Shown one piece after another: positions 25,396-34,907 of a DNA stretch of 51,972 nt. Each line of letters begins with the position of its first letter. The first letter of the stretch is position 1. Where the stretch lies: positions 46,511 to 98,482 of the forward strand of contig NZ_JAUNTS010000015.1 of NCBI RefSeq assembly GCF_030538595.1. The letters run 5' to 3'. The notes beneath the pieces are model-generated. The model ran no database searches, had not been told where the DNA came from, and saw only the letters and a program-made list of their open reading frames with translations. The position numbers were made by a program, and so were the translations under genes. Origin of the DNA: Kocuria sp. (GTDB lineage Bacteria > Actinomycetota > Actinomycetes > Actinomycetales > Micrococcaceae).

Positions 25396-26912
25396 CCGTC
25401 AACCATTCAGTGCGGGTCCACCCGTCCTCAGACAACCTGGCCAAGGAAGACCAGCTTGCCTGGAAGGTGGCCGAGGTGGCTGCCGACCCCGTTGAGGTCA
25501 GCACCGAAGTCACCGACATGGTGATCAACCGCGTATTGGACAACGCTTCCGTGGCCATTGCCTCCCTGAACCGCGGGCCGATCATCTCCGCCCGTGACCA
25601 GGCGCTGGCCCACAAGCCAGGCCCGGGCGGATCGGGAGCAGGCGTGTTCGGTGTGGACGCCGCCCAGACCAAGGTCTCCCCCGAGTGGGCAGCCTGGGCC
25701 AACGGCGTGGCCGTGCGTGAACTGGACTATCACGACACCTTCTTGGCCGCCGAGTACTCCCACCCCGGAGACAACATCCCGCCGATTCTGGCCGTGGCCC
25801 AGCACGTGGGCTCCAACGGTCGTGACCTGGTGCGCGGTCTGGCCACCGGCTACGAAATCCAGGTGGACCTGGTCAAGGCCATCTGCCTGCACAAGCACAA
25901 GATCGACCACGTGGCGCACTTGGGTCCCTCAGCTGCCGCCGGCATCGGCACCCTGCTGGGCCTGGACACCAACACCATCTTCCACGCGATCGGCCAGGCG
26001 CTGCACACCACCACCGCCACCCGCCAGTCCCGCAAGGGCGAGATCTCCACGTGGAAGGCCCACGCCCCCGCCTTCGCCGGCAAGATGGCCGTGGAAGCTG
26101 TGGACCGTGCCATGCGCGGACAGACCTCCCCCACCCCCATCTGGGAAGGTGAAGACGGCGTGATTTCCTGGCTGCTGGACGGCCCGGATGCCGCCTACGA
26201 GGTTCCGCTGCCTGCCCCCGGTGAAGCCAAGCGCGCCATCCTGGATTCCTACACCAAGGAACACTCCGCCGAATACCAGGCCCAGGCCTGGATCGACCTT
26301 GCACGCAAGCTGCACGCGGAGCACCCGGAGATCGCCGATCCGGCCAAGGTGGAGCGGATTGTGCTGCACACCTCCCACCACACCCACTACGTGATCGGTT
26401 CAGGCGCCAACGACCCCCAGAAGTACGACCCCAAGGCCACCCGCGAAACCCTGGATCACTCGATCCCCTACATCTTCACGGTTGCCCTGCAGGATGGCTC
26501 CTGGCACCACGTGGACTCCTACGCTCCGGAGCGCGCGGGCCGTCCGGACACCGTGGAGCTGTGGCACAAGATCACCACGGAGGAAGACGCCGAGTGGACC
26601 CGCCGCTACCACTCCCTGGACATTTCCGAGAAGGCCTTTGGTGGGCGTGCGGAGATTGTGCTCAAGGACGGTTCCACCATTGTGGATGAGATCGCCGTGG
26701 CAGACGCCCACCCGCTGGGGGCCCGCCCGTTCGCCCGCGAGCAGTACTTGAACAAGCTGCGCACCCTGGCCGAGGGCCTGGTTGCAGACACCGAGCTGGA
26801 GCGCTTCATCCAGGCCGCCGAGTCCCTGCCCGAGCTGGGCGCCGGTGACCTGGACGCACTGAACATCACCGCCTCCGTCACCCTGGAATCCGGCACCAAG
26901 GGGATCTTCTGA
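25392..26912 (+). CDS. prpD: 2-Methylcitrate dehydratase (PrpD)
   Basis: PrpD dehydrates 2-methylcitrate to cis-2-methylaconitate in the methylcitrate cycle. The 506-residue length is typical. MmgE/PrpD-family segments include [50 protein letters not shown] and [18 protein letters not shown]. The start ATG 25392 overlaps the gntR stop, and the end overlaps prpB by one base. Codon use is strongly C-ending compared with the T7SS genes, suggesting good expression. Confidence 0.94.
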   Translation: MTVNHSVRVHPSSDNLAKEDQLAWKVAEVAADPVEVSTEVTDMVINRVLDNASVAIASLNRGPIISARDQALAHKPGPGGSGAGVFGVDAAQTKVSPEWAAWANGVAVRELDYHDTFLAAEYSHPGDNIPPILAVAQHVGSNGRDLVRGLATGYEIQVDLVKAICLHKHKIDHVAHLGPSAAAGIGTLLGLDTNTIFHAIGQALHTTTATRQSRKGEISTWKAHAPAFAGKMAVEAVDRAMRGQTSPTPIWEGEDGVISWLLDGPDAAYEVPLPAPGEAKRAILDSYTKEHSAEYQAQAWIDLARKLHAEHPEIADPAKVERIVLHTSHHTHYVIGSGANDPQKYDPKATRETLDHSIPYIFTVALQDGSWHHVDSYAPERAGRPDTVELWHKITTEEDAEWTRRYHSLDISEKAFGGRAEIVLKDGSTIVDEIAVADAHPLGARPFAREQYLNKLRTLAEGLVADTELERFIQAAESLPELGAGDLDALNITASVTLESGTKGIF

Positions 26913-27820
26913 TGCTGTATTCACACGTGACGGCTGAGGCCAAGCGCCTCAAGTTCCGCGAATTGCTGGCCGAAGACCGCTGCGTCCAGTTCCCGGGAAC
27001 CTTCACCCCGCTGGCCACCAAGGTCATCCAGGACAAAGGGTTCGACGGCGTCTACATCTCCGGCGGTGTGCTGGCCAATGAGTTGGGTCTTCCCGACGTC
27101 GGCCTGACCACGCTCACGGAGGTGGCCCTGCGTGGTTCCCAGATTTCGCGTTCCACGGACCTGCCCACGCTGATTGATGCGGACACCGGCTTTGGTGAGC
27201 CCATGAACGTGGCGCGCACCATCCAGGAGCTGGAAAACGCCGGAGTCTCTGGCTGCCACATCGAGGACCAGTTCAACCCCAAGCGCTGCGGGCACCTGGA
27301 CGGCAAGTCCGTGGTGGATCTGGAAACCGCGGTCAAGCGCATCCAGGCGGGTGCCCAGGCACGGCGTGATCCGAACTTTGTGATCATGGCGCGCACGGAC
27401 ATCCGCGCCGTCGAACCCCTGGAAGTGGCCATTGAACGCGCCCAGGCGCTGGTGGAAGCTGGCGCGGACGTGATCTTCCCGGAGGCGCTGAAGGACATCA
27501 CCGAGTTCGAGGCCATGGCTTCTGCCGTCTCCGTGCCTGTGCTGGCCAACATGACCGAGTTCGGCAAGTCCGAACTGTTCACGGTGGATCAGCTGCACAA
27601 CGCGGGTGTGTCCATGGTGATTTACCCGGTTTCGGCACAGCGGGCGGCCATGGGCGCCGTCGAACGTCTGCTGGACACCATCAAAGCCGATGGCACGCAG
27701 CAAGCCGCTGTGGCTGACATGCAGACGCGAGCCCGCCTGTATGAAACCGTGGACTACGACGGTTACAGCGCTTTTGACAGCAATGTCTTCAATTTCGAGG
27801 TCCCCGGAGGACGATCATGA
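26912..27820 (+). CDS. prpB: 2-Methylisocitrate lyase (PrpB)
   Basis: PrpB splits 2-methylisocitrate into pyruvate and succinate. The 302-residue protein belongs to the isocitrate lyase/PEP mutase superfamily, with the catalytic KRCGHLDGK loop, the metal-binding DADTGFGEP segment and IEDQFNPK just before the loop. The sequence VIMARTDIRAVE is also family-typical. The gene overlaps prpD by one base and prpC by four bases. Confidence 0.94.
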   Translation: MLYSHVTAEAKRLKFRELLAEDRCVQFPGTFTPLATKVIQDKGFDGVYISGGVLANELGLPDVGLTTLTEVALRGSQISRSTDLPTLIDADTGFGEPMNVARTIQELENAGVSGCHIEDQFNPKRCGHLDGKSVVDLETAVKRIQAGAQARRDPNFVIMARTDIRAVEPLEVAIERAQALVEAGADVIFPEALKDITEFEAMASAVSVPVLANMTEFGKSELFTVDQLHNAGVSMVIYPVSAQRAAMGAVERLLDTIKADGTQQAAVADMQTRARLYETVDYDGYSAFDSNVFNFEVPGGRS

Positions 27821-28959
27821 GCCAGAACACTGAGATCAAGAAGGGCCTGGCCGGTGTGGTCGCGGACGTCACCGCGGTCTCCAAGGTCAACCCCGAGTCC
27901 AATTCGCTGCTGTATCGCGGGTATCCGGTCCAAGAGCTGGCCGCCAACTGTTCCTTTGAGCAGGTGGCTCTGCTGCTGTGGAACGGGGAGCTGCCATCCG
28001 ATGAGGAGCTGGCAGAGTTCACTGACTTTGAGCGCGCCAACCGGGCGCTGACCCCGGAGCTCAAAGCCGTGATCGACGCCCTGCCCACCGACTGCCACCC
28101 CATGGACGTGTGCCGCACGGCTGCCTCCGTATTGGGCGCCCAGCACCCCAAGGCCGAGGACGAATCCCCGGAAGCGGAGTTGGAGAAGGCCAAATCCTTG
28201 TTCGCGGCCATGCCCGCCGTGGTTGCCTACGACCAACGACGACGCCGCGGTCAGGAACCGATCGAGCCCCGCGAGGATCTGGACTACTCAGCCAATTTCC
28301 TGTGGATGACTTTCGGTGAAGAGGCCGCCCCGGAGGTGGTGGAGGCCTTCAACGTCTCCATGATTCTCTACGCGGAACACTCCTTCAATGCCTCTACCTT
28401 CACGGCCCGGGTGGTGACTTCCACGCTGTCGGATCTGCACTCCGCCGTCGTCGGGGCCATTGGTGCGCTGAAGGGTCCGCTGCACGGTGGCGCCAACGAG
28501 GCCGTGATGCACACCTTTGAAGAACTGGGCATTCGCACGGATGAATCCGCGGAAGAGGCTGAGGCCCGCGCCAAGGCCTGGATGGACGATGCCTTGGCGC
28601 AGAAGAAGAAGGTCATGGGCTTTGGCCACCGTGTCTACAAGAACGGTGACTCCCGCGTTCCCACCATGCAGGACGCGCTGTTCCGCATGCTGGACCACTA
28701 CCAGCGCCCGGAGCTGCTGGGGCTCTACAACGGGTTGGCCAAGTCCATGGATGAGGCCAAGGGCATCAAGCCCAACCTGGACTATCCGGCAGGCCCCACG
28801 TACTGGCTCATGGGCTTTGACATTCCCACGTTCACGCCGCTGTTCGTGTGCGCGCGCATCACGGGATGGACCGCGCACATCATCGAGCAGCGTGCAGCCA
28901 ACTCGCTGATCCGCCCGCTCTCGGCTTACAACGGACCGGACGAACGCCACCTGAGCTAA
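27817..28959 (+). CDS. prpC: 2-Methylcitrate synthase (PrpC)
   Basis: PrpC condenses propionyl-CoA with oxaloacetate. The 380-residue citrate synthase-fold protein has the expected catalytic segments: YAEHSFNASTFTARVV, LKGPLHGGANEAVM, the MGFGHRVYKNGDSR loop, and the Asp-containing late segment. Size and position after prpD-prpB favour 2-methylcitrate synthase over citrate synthase. It ends the operon; a palindrome of family B starts 19 bases downstream. Confidence 0.93.
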   Translation: MSQNTEIKKGLAGVVADVTAVSKVNPESNSLLYRGYPVQELAANCSFEQVALLLWNGELPSDEELAEFTDFERANRALTPELKAVIDALPTDCHPMDVCRTAASVLGAQHPKAEDESPEAELEKAKSLFAAMPAVVAYDQRRRRGQEPIEPREDLDYSANFLWMTFGEEAAPEVVEAFNVSMILYAEHSFNASTFTARVVTSTLSDLHSAVVGAIGALKGPLHGGANEAVMHTFEELGIRTDESAEEAEARAKAWMDDALAQKKKVMGFGHRVYKNGDSRVPTMQDALFRMLDHYQRPELLGLYNGLAKSMDEAKGIKPNLDYPAGPTYWLMGFDIPTFTPLFVCARITGWTAHIIEQRAANSLIRPLSAYNGPDERHLS

Positions 28960-28977
28960 CCCTCCCCTTCCCCCTAA

Positions 28978-29046
28978 CTCCGCCGAAAACATGGTTTGGT
29001 TGAAAAATCGGGCCTGAAATTAGGTCAAACCATGTTTTCGGCGGAG
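28978..29046. repeat. Palindromic repeat family B, copy 1
   Basis: This 69-base element has perfect 21-base inverted arms (28978-28998 and 29026-29046, beginning CTCCGCCGAAAACATGG) around a 27-base asymmetric loop. It lies between converging prpC and the aldolase gene. It matches copy 2 at 38650-38718 in 66 of 69 positions, but in opposite orientation. The two copies enclose the aromatic cluster. Confidence 0.9.
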
Positions 29047-29055
29047 GGGAGGGTT

Positions 29056-30060
29056 TCAGCGGGCGCGCACATCAAGTGCAATGTCTACCAAAAGGTCTTC
29101 CTGCCCGCCCACCAAAGAACGAGCTCCTGCTTCTATCAGCAGCGCCCGTGGTTCGACGTCGTAGAGGGCACTGATGGTCTCGGCATGCCGCAGGAAACTC
29201 GAATACACACCCGCATATCCCAAGGTCAACGTTTCCCGATCGACTTGGACCGGCCTGTCCATGAGAGGACGCACCAAGTCATCAGCAGCATCTTGCAACT
29301 GTGAAAGGTCGGCGCGGTGGGTGAGCCCGGAGCGCCGTATCACGGCAACCAGCGGCTCGATCGGACAGTTACCCGCTCCAGCGCCCAGTCCCGCCAAAGA
29401 GGCATCCACTCGATAAGCTCCGTGCTCAATTGCAGCCAAGCTGTTGGCCACTGACAGACTGAGATTTTCGTGGGCGTGGATACCAACCTGAACTTCTGGA
29501 TCAAGAACTTGTCGGTAAGCCTGAATCCGGGCGGCCACTTCATGCGGTGTGAGATGGCCACCGGAATCAGTCACATAGACGCAATGGGCGCCAAAGCTCG
29601 CCATGATTCGTGCTTGTTGGGCAAGTTCCGGAGGCGGAATCATGTGGCTCATCATCAGGAATCCCGAAACATCCATTCCCAGATCCCGCGCGAACTCAAT
29701 GTGCTGACCAGCCACGTCTGCTTCCGTGCAATGTGTGGCCACCCGGACAGAACGGACCCCTAGTTCAAAAGCTCTCTTGAGGTCTTTGGTGGTGCCGATA
29801 CCGGGCAGAATCAGAGTGGTCAGGCGGGCGTGATGGATGGCCTCTGCCGCCGTCTCCAACCAAACCCAATCGGTATGGCTTCCTACACCGTAGGTCAGCG
29901 ACCCGCCAGATAGACCATCTCCATGCGCCACCTCAATGGCATCCACCCCCGCCTGATCAAGTGCGGTCACAATGGCTGCCAGCTCACTCGGTTGGATTCG
30001 GTGCCGTAGTGCATGAAGTCCGTCGCGCAGCGTGACGTCTTGTAGGTAGACCTGACTCAT
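29056..30060 (-). CDS. 4-Hydroxy-2-oxoacid aldolase of a meta-cleavage pathway (DmpG/BphI/MhpE family)
   Basis: This enzyme cleaves 4-hydroxy-2-oxoacids to pyruvate and an aldehyde that is channelled to the partner dehydrogenase. The start ATG 30060 is chosen because GGAGG precedes it by four bases and it overlaps the dehydrogenase stop (ATGA), giving 334 residues. Signature segments are [16 protein letters not shown] at the N-terminus (the Arg-Asp metal/substrate site) and the metal-binding [14 protein letters not shown], with [17 protein letters not shown]. It is the last gene of hydrolase-dioxygenase-hydratase-dehydrogenase-aldolase. Confidence 0.92.
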   Translation of the reverse strand: MSQVYLQDVTLRDGLHALRHRIQPSELAAIVTALDQAGVDAIEVAHGDGLSGGSLTYGVGSHTDWVWLETAAEAIHHARLTTLILPGIGTTKDLKRAFELGVRSVRVATHCTEADVAGQHIEFARDLGMDVSGFLMMSHMIPPPELAQQARIMASFGAHCVYVTDSGGHLTPHEVAARIQAYRQVLDPEVQVGIHAHENLSLSVANSLAAIEHGAYRVDASLAGLGAGAGNCPIEPLVAVIRRSGLTHRADLSQLQDAADDLVRPLMDRPVQVDRETLTLGYAGVYSSFLRHAETISALYDVEPRALLIEAGARSLVGGQEDLLVDIALDVRAR

Positions 30061-31001
30061 GATGCCTCCTCGGTACCCCATCCTGCGTTTGCCCACGACT
30101 CGCCGACCTCCAAGGCTGCAGATGTCATGATGTCCAGATTTCCGGCGAAGGGTGGAAGGTAATCGCCGCCACCCTCTACTTCCAGAAAGACAGATATCCG
30201 GTGTGTGATGTCCTGTCCGAAAGAGTCCAGTTCCAGCGACCTCAGATCCGTGTCCCCGAGTGGTTGGATCTGGACCGCCTGCTTCAGCCGGTAACCGGGA
30301 ACGTAGCGTTGAACACGCTGCACAGCTTGTTCAATAGCCGCTTTGACCGCCTCGTGATCATCCGGGCCAATCACGGCAGTGACGGTGTCGCGCATCATGA
30401 CCGGAGGATCTGCGGGATTGAGAATAATGAGTGCCCTGCCACGGGCTGCTCCCCCCACGCTCCTCAATGCAGCCGAAGTTGTTTCAGTGAATTCGTCAAT
30501 ATTGGCGCGAGTCCCAGGACCAGCAGATTTTGAGGCAATGGAGGCCACAATTTCGCAATAAGGAACCACTGTTTGGGCCGTCATAGCAGCAACGATCGGA
30601 ATAGTGGCTTGTCCGCCACAAGTAACCATGTTGACTTCACGGGCATCCGGATACGCCCCTAGGTTCACGGATGGAATCACCAGAGGCCCCATGGCCGCCG
30701 GCGTGAGGTCGATGATACGCACCGGGTGTGATGCCAGTACAGCAACGTTGTGCTTGTGTGCAGCTGCTGAAGTGGCATCAAAGATGATTTCCACTCCTTT
30801 GAACGACGGCGATTCCACCAAGCCTTCCACGCCATCGGAGATCGTGACAATGTTCTGGTCCCGAGCCAAAGCAAGACCCTCCGATTGTGGGTCGATCCCG
30901 ACTACCGCAGCCAGCTCCAGCCGTTGTGAACGACGTAAAATCTTGAACATCAGATCAGTCCCGATGTTGCCTGAACCAATGATCACAACTCGCGTTTTCA
31001 T
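30057..31001 (-). CDS. Acetaldehyde/propanal dehydrogenase, CoA-acylating (DmpF/BphJ/MhpF family)
   Basis: The enzyme oxidises the aldolase-derived aldehyde to acetyl-CoA or propionyl-CoA using NAD+ and CoA. The 314-residue protein has an N-terminal Rossmann motif ([16 protein letters not shown]), the active-site cysteine in [17 protein letters not shown], and the late [24 protein letters not shown] segment used for complex formation with the aldolase. It overlaps both neighbours by four bases. Preference for a C2 or C3 aldehyde cannot be read from the sequence. Confidence 0.93.
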   Translation of the reverse strand: MKTRVVIIGSGNIGTDLMFKILRRSQRLELAAVVGIDPQSEGLALARDQNIVTISDGVEGLVESPSFKGVEIIFDATSAAAHKHNVAVLASHPVRIIDLTPAAMGPLVIPSVNLGAYPDAREVNMVTCGGQATIPIVAAMTAQTVVPYCEIVASIASKSAGPGTRANIDEFTETTSAALRSVGGAARGRALIILNPADPPVMMRDTVTAVIGPDDHEAVKAAIEQAVQRVQRYVPGYRLKQAVQIQPLGDTDLRSLELDSFGQDITHRISVFLEVEGGGDYLPPFAGNLDIMTSAALEVGESWANAGWGTEEAS

Positions 31002-31822
31002 GACGACACCCCTGATTCCTGGTGATTTTGAACAAAATCAACAGACACGGTTCCCAACTCACCAACGACTGCTGTCACGGCGCATGGCCTCTCAATAACT
31101 GCCATAGGACCTAATGCACCCGAGAGAACAATCTCCCCTGCACGTAACGGTTTTCCGTGCTCAATCGCCGAGCGGGCCAGCCAAAGGACTGCTTCCAGCG
31201 GATCGCCCAGGCAGTCAGTTCCCGATCCGGTGGAGACCAACTCACCATCAACGTGCATGGCCATTTGGACGGCCCGGGGTTCAACCTCCGTGATTTGGTG
31301 CATGGTGGGCCCCAGGACGAACAAGGCAGCGGATCCGTTGTCAGCGACGGTGTCCACAAATCCGATGTCCCAGTTCTGAATCCGACTGTCCACGATCTCC
31401 AGTGCAGGCTGGGCAAAGGCAATGGCTGCACGCACAGTGTCCAGATCCAAATCCGCCGGCCCCTGACCTTGCTGCACGCACAGGTCATCAGCCAGCGTGA
31501 ACGCCACCTCAGCCTCAATTCTGGGTTGAATCAGGGTTGCAAGATCAATCTGCGAACCCGGGGCCACTCGCATGTCATGGAAGAGCGCTCCATAATCTGG
31601 TTGTTCAACACCGAGCTGAGCTTGAACCTTCTCAGAGGTAAGTCCGATCTTGCGCCCAACGTGCCGTGCACCCAGCATTTGTCGACGCTTACCCAGCTCC
31701 ACTTGAACCGCATAAGCATCATGCGGCGTCAGTGCGTACTGGTTGCGTAACGGCAGAATCGGCCTCCTGGCCAATTCCGCATGGGCCAGCGTGTCTGCTA
31801 TTTGACTAATGGGTGAACTCAT
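30998..31822 (-). CDS. 2-Oxopent-4-enoate hydratase (MhpD/BphH/DmpE family)
   Basis: This enzyme hydrates 2-hydroxypenta-2,4-dienoate (or the methyl homologue) to the 4-hydroxy-2-oxoacid used by the aldolase. The 274-residue protein belongs to the fumarylacetoacetate-hydrolase-like family. It has GRKIGLTS early, the acidic metal site in [13 protein letters not shown], and [11 protein letters not shown]. The start ATG 31822 has GGAGAG five bases upstream. A 72-base gap separates it from the dioxygenase gene; the other junctions in this operon overlap. Confidence 0.9.
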   Translation of the reverse strand: MSSPISQIADTLAHAELARRPILPLRNQYALTPHDAYAVQVELGKRRQMLGARHVGRKIGLTSEKVQAQLGVEQPDYGALFHDMRVAPGSQIDLATLIQPRIEAEVAFTLADDLCVQQGQGPADLDLDTVRAAIAFAQPALEIVDSRIQNWDIGFVDTVADNGSAALFVLGPTMHQITEVEPRAVQMAMHVDGELVSTGSGTDCLGDPLEAVLWLARSAIEHGKPLRAGEIVLSGALGPMAVIERPCAVTAVVGELGTVSVDFVQNHQESGVSS

Positions 31823-31894
31823 TTTCTCTCCATGAAGGAAATTTGCTTTGGAATCACAATACAGTGATCAATACGGGCAAGCATTGGGGAGGTG

Positions 31895-32911
31895 TCAGTA
31901 AGTCAGCTCTGGAACTGTGGGTTCGTGCTCCCTCATGGATCGCACAGCTAAGCGAAATTGATCCATTTTTGAGATCACGGTTTCTCCCACCGGGGAATGA
32001 CCCCATATCGAGATTCCCTGATAGAGACTTGGCTCCCAGGTGGATTCCAGCTCAGGAGTGATGAGGACTGGATCCCATCCAATTTCCAACTCGAAACCCG
32101 AGGGTGTAACACAATAGAAGGACAATTCTCGGTCATTGGTGTGTTGTCCAACGCTCCAAGCCATGCCGAATCCAAGTTCCTTGACTCTTGCATACGAATC
32201 CAACATGTCCTCCAGTGTTGCCACCTGGATGTTCATGTGCTGAATGGCAGTGCGGATCGGATTTATTCGTATGCCGTTTATGTTAACAACAGCAATGGAG
32301 TGATGGCGTTCGTTGACTCGTAGAAATTTGACGTTCAGAGTCAAGCCGCTAATATTCTCTTCAATAAAGTCAGTGATGCGGGCATCAAAAACAGTGTTGT
32401 AGTAGGAACGGAGCTCTTGAGGATTCTTTGTGGTGATGGCCAAGTGCCCCATCCCCGACGCCCCTGTCACAAATGAACTGATTTGCATTTTCAAGGGCTC
32501 AGCGGTTCGGACCGCCGTCGTAAAGATCTCGGTCTTGATCCCCTTGGGCCCAGGGAATCTCCACAAACGCTCCACTCCGCGGAGCCTGCATTCCTCATAG
32601 GTACCTTCTTCAATTGGCACCCCGCGCTCGGTCACTCGACGTATGATTTCGTCGAAAGTCTCATGGTCATCGACCTCCCATCCGGCCGCCACCAGATCTT
32701 CGGCCGGACCGCGCTCCAGAAGGAACCGGCATGAATGGTCGTCCATCCGAAAACGCATGACGTCCCGATCCAGGACATCCACGTGCAGCCCGATCGCATC
32801 GGCTCCAAACCGGTGCCAATCAAGGAATTTTTGAGTTTGCACCACCACGTACCCCAGATGTATTGCTCCAAATACGGAGTTGGATCTGGTCTCATCAGGA
32901 GAGAGGTTCAC
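31895..32911 (-). CDS. Type I extradiol ring-cleavage dioxygenase (BphC-like, two-domain)
   Basis: The enzyme opens a catechol ring next to its hydroxyls using Fe(II) (or Mn). The 338-residue product has two vicinal-oxygen-chelate domains. The C-terminal one carries the metal ligands His156 (GMGHLAIT), His225 (IQHMNIQV) and Glu276 (FELEIGW). The catalytic His in RHHS (203-204), His257 (GQHTND) and Tyr266 correspond to BphC active-site residues. The end carries the usual SIWGH segment. The substrate is unknown; two-domain enzymes of this kind act on biphenyl-, cumate- or steroid-type catechols. The GTG start overlaps the hydrolase stop. Base composition is visibly more AT-rich than the neighbouring prp genes. 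Confidence 0.88.
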   Translation of the reverse strand: MNLSPDETRSNSVFGAIHLGYVVVQTQKFLDWHRFGADAIGLHVDVLDRDVMRFRMDDHSCRFLLERGPAEDLVAAGWEVDDHETFDEIIRRVTERGVPIEEGTYEECRLRGVERLWRFPGPKGIKTEIFTTAVRTAEPLKMQISSFVTGASGMGHLAITTKNPQELRSYYNTVFDARITDFIEENISGLTLNVKFLRVNERHHSIAVVNINGIRINPIRTAIQHMNIQVATLEDMLDSYARVKELGFGMAWSVGQHTNDRELSFYCVTPSGFELEIGWDPVLITPELESTWEPSLYQGISIWGHSPVGETVISKMDQFRLAVRSMREHEPTVPELTY

Positions 32912-33807
32912 CGTGCCGCTCCTTGAATTTTGGCGTTCGCGGTTAAGAAATTAATTGTTGTGCGATTAAAAATATCGGGCTGCTCCCACTGAACCCAGTG
33001 CCCGGTCCTAGACACTAGGTACAGGTCACACTCCGGCATGGTTCGAGCAAGAGTCAACCCACCGCTGGGACGGTTCACCTTGTCAGCCTCACCCCACAAC
33101 ACCAGTGTGGGTGTTTCTAGAGTTTTGAGGCGTCCGTGCAGGAGGAGATCCATCTTGCGCAACTTGCGTAATGCGCCCATCCCTGAAGGACGCTGAAGCG
33201 GTGGGTTCTTCATGACCTCGGGATCAAGGCTTGCCTGGAATCGTTCCTCAATCAGATCGCTGGGGACACCGGCGCCGTCATACACCAGATAGTCACGTAT
33301 GAATTCATCCAATTTCTCACGCGTAGGGCCTTCACCCGCGTAATAATTGGTGAGTTTCATGAGTCCCCGGGTGGGCAAACTGCGAGTTGTGCCGATACCC
33401 CCGGGCCCCAACAGCACCAACCGATCCACTCGCTCCGGTCGATCCAATGCACACCGCAGCGCCGCAGCGCCACCGTATGAATTTCCAATGAGGTGGGCGG
33501 TCTCAATCTCAAGGCTGTCCAGTAGTCCCCGTACAAACAGGGCCAGATCGCCAAAAGGATCTGACTGATCAATACCTTTCGAGGAACGACCATAGCCCGG
33601 CATGTCGGGCACAATCACTCGAAAGTGTTGGGAAAGCGCGTGGATGTTCCGAGCAAAGTTGGAGAGTCCCGACGCACCTGCCCCACCACCATGCAAGAGG
33701 ACGACCGCTTCTCCGTCGCCCGCCTCGGAGACAAAAATCTGGCGGTGCCCAACACTGATGGTGCTGCGCTTCATTCCTACCCCGGCTTTTTGTTCGGCAG
33801 TCACCAT
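32908..33807 (-). CDS. Meta-cleavage product hydrolase (alpha/beta hydrolase, BphD/MhpC-like)
   Basis: It splits the C-C bond of the ring-opened product, giving 2-hydroxypentadienoate and an acid. The 299-residue protein has the oxyanion HGGGAGASG segment, the nucleophile elbow GNSYGGAAAL, the acid in LWGEADKVNR, and the catalytic His in SRTGHWVQWEQP. The start ATG 33807 has AAAGGG six bases upstream; an ATG 11 codons later is an alternative. It is the first gene of the minus-strand operon, and a perfect palindrome lies immediately upstream. Confidence 0.88.
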   Translation of the reverse strand: MVTAEQKAGVGMKRSTISVGHRQIFVSEAGDGEAVVLLHGGGAGASGLSNFARNIHALSQHFRVIVPDMPGYGRSSKGIDQSDPFGDLALFVRGLLDSLEIETAHLIGNSYGGAAALRCALDRPERVDRLVLLGPGGIGTTRSLPTRGLMKLTNYYAGEGPTREKLDEFIRDYLVYDGAGVPSDLIEERFQASLDPEVMKNPPLQRPSGMGALRKLRKMDLLLHGRLKTLETPTLVLWGEADKVNRPSGGLTLARTMPECDLYLVSRTGHWVQWEQPDIFNRTTINFLTANAKIQGAAR

Positions 33808-33816
33808 GACCGACCC

Positions 33817-33860
33817 TTTCTGATGATCTCATCACCTACAGGTGATGAGATCATCAGAAA
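33817..33860. promoter_or_regulatory. Perfect 21-base inverted repeat, probable TetR operator
   Basis: Arms 33817-33837 and 33840-33860 pair perfectly with only two bases between them (core CATCACCTACAGGTGATG). The site starts ten bases before the hydrolase start codon and is 109 bases from the divergent tetR gene. A TetR-type repressor bound there would block both the ribosome-binding-site region and the promoter of the catabolic operon. Confidence 0.65.
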
Positions 33861-33968
33861 AATCTCAAGCTGTCAACCGATCAGCCCCGCCTGCCCACCG
33901 CAGCCAACCGGTGTGCTCACCAACCGTGGTTGATGCAGACACACCGGAAATGACCGTGGGCAAGTAGT

Positions 33969-34610
33969 GTGAACACCGTGAATGAACGCCCAGACCGACG
34001 CAGAGTCCGTACGCGCCAATCATTGATCTCAGCAGCTCAGTCGCTTCTGTCTCAGGGGCGTACCAGTGTCAGCATTCAGGAGATCACCGAGCAGGCCCAG
34101 GTTGGCTTTGGGTCGTTCTACAACCACTTCGAGTCCAAGGAACAGCTGTTCCAAGCAGCAGTTGAAGAGACCATAGCCAGCTGGCTACTGGTTCGTGACG
34201 AGGCGGTTGAGGACATCACAGACCCCGCCGAAGTCGTCAGCACAAGTTTTCATGTTGCAGGACGGTTCCAGCGTGCTCACCCGCGACTCACTCGCATTCT
34301 TCTGTCCTCCAGCTCTGCCCTTCTCGGTGATGACAAGGGCTTTCGCCAGCGGGGGATCAAAAACATCAACCAGGGCATCGCCACCCATCGTTTTGATCCG
34401 ATCTCCCCGGAGATCAGTTTCACCATCGCCGCCACAGCACTTTTGGGTCTGATGCATCACTTGGACCTGCACCCTGAAGCAGAGGTGAGCTCCATCTCCG
34501 CGCAGTTCGCCGAACGGGTGTTGATCATGCTGGGACTCACCCACACCCAGGCCGGGAGTGTCGCATACACCCCCGAGTCTTCAACAACACGGGCTGACCC
34601 CGAATCCTGA
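33969..34610 (+). CDS. TetR-family regulator of the aromatic cluster
   Basis: The 213-residue protein has an N-terminal TetR helix-turn-helix (TRQSLISAAQSLLSQGRTS, VSIQEITEQAQVGFGSFYNHF). The C-terminal domain is helical and probably binds a pathway intermediate. It is divergent from the meta-cleavage operon and upstream of the monooxygenase on the same strand. The start is GTG 33969, with a second GTG three codons later also possible. The control target is inferred from the palindrome at 33817-33860. Confidence 0.88.
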   Translation: MNTVNERPDRRRVRTRQSLISAAQSLLSQGRTSVSIQEITEQAQVGFGSFYNHFESKEQLFQAAVEETIASWLLVRDEAVEDITDPAEVVSTSFHVAGRFQRAHPRLTRILLSSSSALLGDDKGFRQRGIKNINQGIATHRFDPISPEISFTIAATALLGLMHHLDLHPEAEVSSISAQFAERVLIMLGLTHTQAGSVAYTPESSTTRADPES

Positions 34611-34907
34611 CGGGCGAACCCACCATCTTCGGGGTCAAATCTCGCCTGACCGAGCTTGCGTGGGCTCAGAAACATCCCCCGGCACCACTGCCACGCGGAC
34701 CGCGTGATCGCAACCAGAACGGCCGTGACCACAGGGTCCTCACTAGCCAGAAATCCCAGGCTTGTGCCTCAGACCAGGCGTCCCGCTGTGAACTTTTTCT
34801 CCACAAGGCTTGCATCCAGCCACTCCTCAGCTACGATCTTTTCTGACGCTTTCATCACTTTTGCTGCGGCAAGCCATGCTCATGCCGCACCAAGACGGGA
34901 GACAACT

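Noticed and set aside
34656-34907. N-terminal extension of the FAD monooxygenase
   Set aside because: The Rossmann motif should start within a few residues of the N-terminus. GTG 34908 has a good ribosome-binding site, and the extension has no targeting signal.
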